From an uncultured Ruminococcus sp. (GTDB taxonomy: Bacteria > Bacillota > Clostridia > Oscillospirales > Ruminococcaceae): a stretch of 5,993 bases of DNA. Location of the stretch: contig UQXS01000148.1 in the NCBI GenBank assembly GCA_900545125.1, positions 1 to 5,993 on the forward strand, written 5' to 3'. The translations under genes were made by a program, and so were the position numbers. Each line of letters opens with the position of its first letter. Within the stretch, counting starts at the first letter, position 1. The notes below the pieces were generated by a model. It saw nothing but the letters and a program-made list of their open reading frames with translations. It made no database searches and was not told where the DNA came from. Below are positions 3,560 to 5,993 of the stretch, in pieces.

Positions 3560-4504
3560 ATGCCAAAGCTGAAAAAGAAAGTATCAAAGGATTTCACAAC
3601 GATACATAACACGATGATAAGGGATATGAATCTTGGAGCTACTGAGCGTGGTGTTCTGCTGACAATGCTCTCTCTGCCGGATAACTGGGATTTTTCTATT
3701 AAAGGACTGACTTCTATTCTGCCTGATGGCTACACGAAAATTTCCACATCGCTCAAAAAACTTGAAAAAGCAGGTTATCTCATCAGACAGCGTGTTTACA
3801 GCGACGGCAAAATATGTGACTGGGAGTATACATTCAGTGATGAACCTATGGACGTGGAAAATGTTCAGAACTGCGATTCTTTTTGCCCGCAAGAAGCAGA
3901 AAATCAAGAAGTGGGAAAGCAAGAAACAGAAAACCTGATTCAAGGTTTCCAAATACTTGAAAACCGCCGTGCTAATAAAATAAAGAAAAATCAAATAAAA
4001 AAGAATCAAGTATCTACGAATCAAATATCAATCAATCAATCTGCGTCTGACAGCGGAAAAGCTGTTGAAAACCAGAATGATGGATTGATGGATGGATATA
4101 CAGGAGAAAAGCAGATATACACAGAAGTGGTTCAGTCAAACATTGAGTATGACGAATACCGTAAATGGATAGAAATGCTTGCAAATGGGTATATGACAGT
4201 CAATGAGCTTGATGAAATCGTCGGAATGATCGTCAGGGCAATATGCTCCCGTAAACCTGTTGAACGCATCTGCGGACAGGACTTTCCCAGAGAAGTCATT
4301 AAGTCGGCTATGCTCAAAGTGGACAGGACTTGTCTTGAAAATGCAATTGAAACAATGAAACAGACAGATAATATCCGCAACTATGAACGCTATCTCATCA
4401 GCACTCTGTTCAACGAAGCAAACGGCAGACACTTCAAGGAAAATGCTGAGGGAAGAAACATAGATTACGCAATTCGGCGTGATTTTGGCAATCCATATGA
4501 TTGA
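3560..4504 (+). CDS. Winged-helix replication-initiator-like protein with DUF6017-type C-terminus
   Basis: This 314-residue protein starts at ATG 3560; its GAGGAGG site overlaps the stop of the preceding gene, 13 bases away. Residues about 10-85 are an HTH_36-like winged helix (LGATERGVLLTMLSLPDNWD, SIKGLTSILPDG, KISTSLKKLEKAGYL, then a wing RQRVYSDGKICDWEY). Residues about 100-195 form a polar, low-complexity linker with a short repeat around 141-160 (IKKNQ/IKKNQ/VSTNQ/ISINQ). Residues about 196-290 match what I know as DUF6017: EYDEYRKWIEMLANGY, ELDEIVGMIVRAI, and a tail ending NIRNYERYLISTLFNEA. Such proteins stand at the head of Tn1549-like elements and are thought to act in element replication or regulation. 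Nearby direct repeats could be its binding sites. Family assignment is good; the biochemical role is inference. Confidence 0.82.
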   Translation: MPKLKKKVSKDFTTIHNTMIRDMNLGATERGVLLTMLSLPDNWDFSIKGLTSILPDGYTKISTSLKKLEKAGYLIRQRVYSDGKICDWEYTFSDEPMDVENVQNCDSFCPQEAENQEVGKQETENLIQGFQILENRRANKIKKNQIKKNQVSTNQISINQSASDSGKAVENQNDGLMDGYTGEKQIYTEVVQSNIEYDEYRKWIEMLANGYMTVNELDEIVGMIVRAICSRKPVERICGQDFPREVIKSAMLKVDRTCLENAIETMKQTDNIRNYERYLISTLFNEANGRHFKENAEGRNIDYAIRRDFGNPYD

Positions 4505-4527
4505 TTGCCGTGAAAGGAGGTGGTTCT

Positions 4528-4773
4528 ATGACAGAAGCAAAGACAGCATATCCCTGCTTTACTGCCAGAAATGTTCCGATAAGCGAACTTGCTGAGGTAA
4601 CTGGCAGAAGCCAGGAGTTTCTCAAGAGAGGTCTGAGACAGGGCGTATTTGACTTCGGATATGCGGTGAAATCTGAAAGCGGTTCTCAGTACAGCTATTA
4701 CTGTCCGGATAAGCTTGTATGGGAAAATCTCGGCTACTTCAATGCTGATACAGCAAATCCTGATGAGGTATGA
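4528..4773 (+). CDS. Small excisionase/MerR-like HTH protein of the element
   Basis: This 81-residue protein starts at ATG 4528, preceded by AAAGGAGGTGG (4513-4523). A longer in-frame start at 4501 lies upstream of this site and is less likely. Residues 15-48 (VPISELAEVTGRSQEFLKRG, then LRQGVFDFGYAVK) have the shape of a short helix-turn-helix followed by a G-x-F-x-F-G-x-A strand. Small HTH proteins of mobile elements and phages share this form, some annotated as excisionase-like. The tail GSQYSYYCPDKLVWENLGY contains the Y-x-Y-Y-x-x-P-x-K-L pattern seen in such proteins. It lies in the operon between the DUF6017-type gene and the PcfB region. It may help excision or regulate transfer; I cannot assign a definite function. 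Confidence 0.7.
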   Translation: MTEAKTAYPCFTARNVPISELAEVTGRSQEFLKRGLRQGVFDFGYAVKSESGSQYSYYCPDKLVWENLGYFNADTANPDEV

Positions 4774-4825
4774 AGTGCCGGAAACAATAAGCTCATAGAG
4801 CATCAAGAGAAAGGAGATGAAAATC

Positions 4826-5098
4826 ATGGCTAAATCTATCATTACTCAGGACGGCAATATCGTCAATTACAGCAATCTGCTTGCAGTCTATGTCGATGAG
4901 GACAGAGATGATGACGGCAATCTGCTTGGATTTGAACTGCTCGGTTCTGACAGCACAAAAACAGCTATTGTGCTTGGCAGATTTGCTGATGAACAATCAG
5001 CTGAGAAAACAAAGGCTGCTATGATCCGCTGGCTTCAGGGAGAAGCATTCTCTACGTTTGAAATGCCTTCTGTGACAGATGAAGGCGGTGATTACTAA
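4826..5098 (+). CDS. Small acidic conserved protein of the conjugation operon, function unknown
   Basis: This 90-residue protein is taken from ATG 4826 because AAAGGAG (4810-4816) is at the right distance. The other ATG at 4817 directly abuts that site and would add three residues. The sequence is acidic (VDEDRDDDGN at 23-32) with alternating strands and one helix: MAKSIITQDGNIVNY, LLGFELLGSD, KTAIVLGRFADEQSAEKTKA, AAMIRWLQGEA. It looks like a compact alpha/beta domain with no signal peptide or membrane segment. Its stop overlaps the PcfB start (TAATG), so the two are probably translated together. I recall similar short proteins next to PcfB in clostridial ICEs but no function. Confidence 0.7.
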   Translation: MAKSIITQDGNIVNYSNLLAVYVDEDRDDDGNLLGFELLGSDSTKTAIVLGRFADEQSAEKTKAAMIRWLQGEAFSTFEMPSVTDEGGDY

Positions 5099-5577
5099 TG
5101 GTTTCCGATTTTGAAAGCGGTACAAAGAAAACAATCGATCTCACGATGAAAACAGAGAAAATAACATCGGAGATTCTGAAAACCGCTATGCAGGAGTTTC
5201 TCAGTGGAAAAGCTGAGAAAAAAGGGCGAATGAGTTACAGACAGCTTGAAAACAAGTCTGCATCAAAGCTTGACAGCATTGAAGTCAGCGAAAGCAATAT
5301 CGGTGATTTTACAGCAACTGCAAGAAAGTATGATGTGGATTTTGCCCTGAAAAAAGATAAGTCCACACAGCCGCCGACATATCATGTTTTCTTTTCAGCT
5401 GCCAAATCAGACAGCTTTAAGAAAGCATTTACCGAGTATGCCGGAAAAATGCAGGACAAAACACAAAAAAGAGGCGAAATCACGAGGGAACAGATAAAAA
5501 AAGAAGCATCTCGTGCAGCAAGCAAAGCTCGCCAGAAACATAAGCAGAGAGAAAAGACAAGGGAGACACAAAGATGA
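5098..5577 (+). CDS. pcfB: PcfB family protein (DUF3801), conjugation accessory
   Basis: This 159-residue protein starts at the ATG sharing its A with the TAA of the preceding gene. After a short variable N-terminus, residues about 20-118 match the PcfB/DUF3801 pattern: EILKTAMQEFLSGKAEKKGR, then SYRQLENKSASKLDSIEVSE, NIGDFTATARKYDVDFALKK and a strand-helix ending VFFSAAKSDSFKKAFTEYAG. Residues 119-159 are a strongly basic, helical tail (KKEASRASKARQKHKQREK-like), compatible with nucleic acid or membrane contact. PcfB is named after the enterococcal pCF10 transfer region, where it lies by the coupling protein gene pcfC. The same neighbourhood is seen here. Its precise role in DNA processing is unsettled. 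The TGA stop overlaps the next ATG as ATGA. Confidence 0.82.
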   Translation: MVSDFESGTKKTIDLTMKTEKITSEILKTAMQEFLSGKAEKKGRMSYRQLENKSASKLDSIEVSESNIGDFTATARKYDVDFALKKDKSTQPPTYHVFFSAAKSDSFKKAFTEYAGKMQDKTQKRGEITREQIKKEASRAASKARQKHKQREKTRETQR

Positions 5578-5714
5578 ACGTTTTTCATGATTTTAAGTTC
5601 GTTCCCGTGCCAAAGGCAAGGGCGGACAATATTTTGACAGCGCTTTTTTATGCTGATAACTGCGGAAAGGGACTGCATTATTGCAGATCAATACAAAAAA
5701 GCTCAAAAAGCTGA
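5574..5714 (+). CDS. Short 46-codon ORF between PcfB and the coupling protein
   Basis: ATG 5574 overlaps the PcfB stop as ATGA, the classic coupling arrangement, and the frame ends at TGA 5712-5714, 34 bases inside the coupling protein gene. The peptide starts MNVFHDFKFVPVPKARADNI and continues LTALFYADNCGKGLHYC. It has no membrane segment, and I recognise no family; the H35/C37 and C30 residues are suggestive but not a known motif. It may be a genuine small protein, or its translation may simply deliver ribosomes to the TTG start of the coupling protein gene. A moderate ribosome binding site lies within the end of PcfB (AGACACAAAG), which is poor, so expression would depend on coupling. Confidence 0.4.
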   Translation: MNVFHDFKFVPVPKARADNILTALFYADNCGKGLHYCRSIQKSSKS

Positions 5715-5993
5715 TACTCAGCAATCTCCCCTATGTTATCTTTGCGTATGCAGGCAATAAAATAGCATTTGCATACAGAGTTGCTGAGGGCAGCGGCTTT
5801 GAAGAAAAGCTGATGCCGTTTATGAGCAATCTTGGCGTTTCATTTGCTAAGATATTTCCCAGTTTCCACCCGATAGACATTCTGTTCGGCTTGGCTCTGG
5901 CAGCTGTCATGAAAGTCGTGCTTTACATCAAGTCGAAAAACAGAAAGAAATTCCGACAAGGCGAAGAATACGGTTCTGCTGTATGGGGTGCGG
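5681..5993 (+). CDS. VirD4/TraG-type conjugation coupling protein, N-terminus (3' end outside window)
   Basis: The frame is open from 5660 to the window end. TTG 5681 is the most plausible start, with AAAGGGA (5666-5672) eight bases upstream and a stop at 5657-5659; no ATG precedes the conserved opening. The 104 residues include a basic start (QINTKKLKKLILSNLPYVIF), a first membrane segment at about 12-31, and a small predicted extracytoplasmic loop. FPSFHPIDILFGLALAAVMK then leads into a second membrane segment at about 64-83. A basic stop-transfer (KSKNRKKFRQ) and EEYGSAVWG follow, the G-x-A-x-W-G motif found just before the ATPase domain of TraG/VirD4 proteins of Firmicutes ICEs. These hexameric inner-membrane ATPases bring relaxase-DNA to the secretion channel. 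Walker A and B motifs would lie beyond the window. Confidence 0.85.
   Translation, partial: MQINTKKLKKLILSNLPYVIFAYAGNKIAFAYRVAEGSGFEEKLMPFMSNLGVSFAKIFPSFHPIDILFGLALAAVMKVVLYIKSKNRKKFRQGEEYGSAVWGA

Larger units (their letters stand above)
2505..5993 (+). mobile_element. Left part of an integrative and conjugative element inserted in the tape measure gene
   Basis: Phage similarity stops at about 2500 within a codon-level conserved stretch of the tape measure. From there the content is that of a clostridial ICE: a structured non-coding end, HTH/DUF6017 replication-type genes, PcfB and a VirD4-type coupling protein, all on one strand and closely spaced. This order resembles the Tn1549 family as I know it. 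The integrase, relaxase, remaining secretion genes and right end are not in the window, so autonomy is untested. The exact left boundary is probably between 2490 and 2510, where ATTGAC is repeated. Confidence 0.7.

Noticed and set aside
3061..3612. 183-codon open frame on the minus strand opposite the first winged-helix gene
   Set aside because: It runs antisense through the leader, both terminators and the well-supported gene at 3289, has no ribosome binding site, and its composition (F, S, I-rich) is that of a shadow frame.
5690..5700. Run of A in CAAAAAAG as a programmed -1 frameshift from the 46-codon ORF into the coupling protein
   Set aside because: In the reading frame of the short ORF the bases are CAA AAA AGC, which does not fit the X-XXY-YYZ slippery pattern, and no stem-loop follows at the right distance.

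Overview
The window looks like chromosome of a low-to-medium GC Firmicute, probably a gut clostridium (Ruminococcus/Oscillospiraceae type). It has strong AGGAGG Shine-Dalgarno sites, a consensus sigma-A promoter, A-rich coding strands, and protein families typical of clostridial prophages and Tn1549-like conjugative elements. The genus is inference; the sequence does not prove it. Nearly everything here is accessory DNA, arranged as mobile elements inside one another.

Bases 1-190 and 1647-2504 are two neighbouring genes of a prophage tail module: the 3' end of a probable tail-assembly-chaperone-type gene and the first 285 codons of a tape measure protein. Between them, on the opposite strand, lies a two-gene cassette (about 190-1620): an XRE-type helix-turn-helix protein, then an overlapping nucleotidyltransferase of the DUF6036/AbiEii kind. 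This is a toxin-antitoxin-like or phage-defence-like pair with its own near-perfect promoter. The cassette is flanked by an 8-bp direct repeat, GCATTTTA. Joining the outer flanks at this repeat rebuilds a compact tail operon: the chaperone ends with the same residues at a TAG, and the tape measure start follows 25 nt later. The cassette therefore looks like a clean insertion (a phage 'moron').

The tape measure reading frame ends abruptly at 2504 and everything downstream belongs to another element, so I read 2505 onward as the left end of an integrative and conjugative element (ICE) or related mobilisable element inserted into the tail gene. Its first ~780 bp carry no convincing gene but much structure: a 113-bp nested inverted repeat, three ACTTGCACT direct repeats at an 11-bp period upstream of a promoter, five GGTAGAA repeats, and two intrinsic terminators in series ahead of the first gene. 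That suggests an origin or recombination region combined with an attenuated leader of about 350 nt.

From 3289 to the window end there is a co-directional, tightly spaced operon: two winged-helix proteins with related N-termini (the second has a DUF6017-like C-terminus), a small HTH/excisionase-like protein, a small acidic protein, PcfB (DUF3801), a 46-codon ORF, and the N-terminus of a VirD4/TraG-type coupling protein. This is the usual run from replication/regulation genes into the type IV secretion module of clostridial ICEs. The integrase, relaxase, right end and the rest of the tape measure gene lie outside the window.
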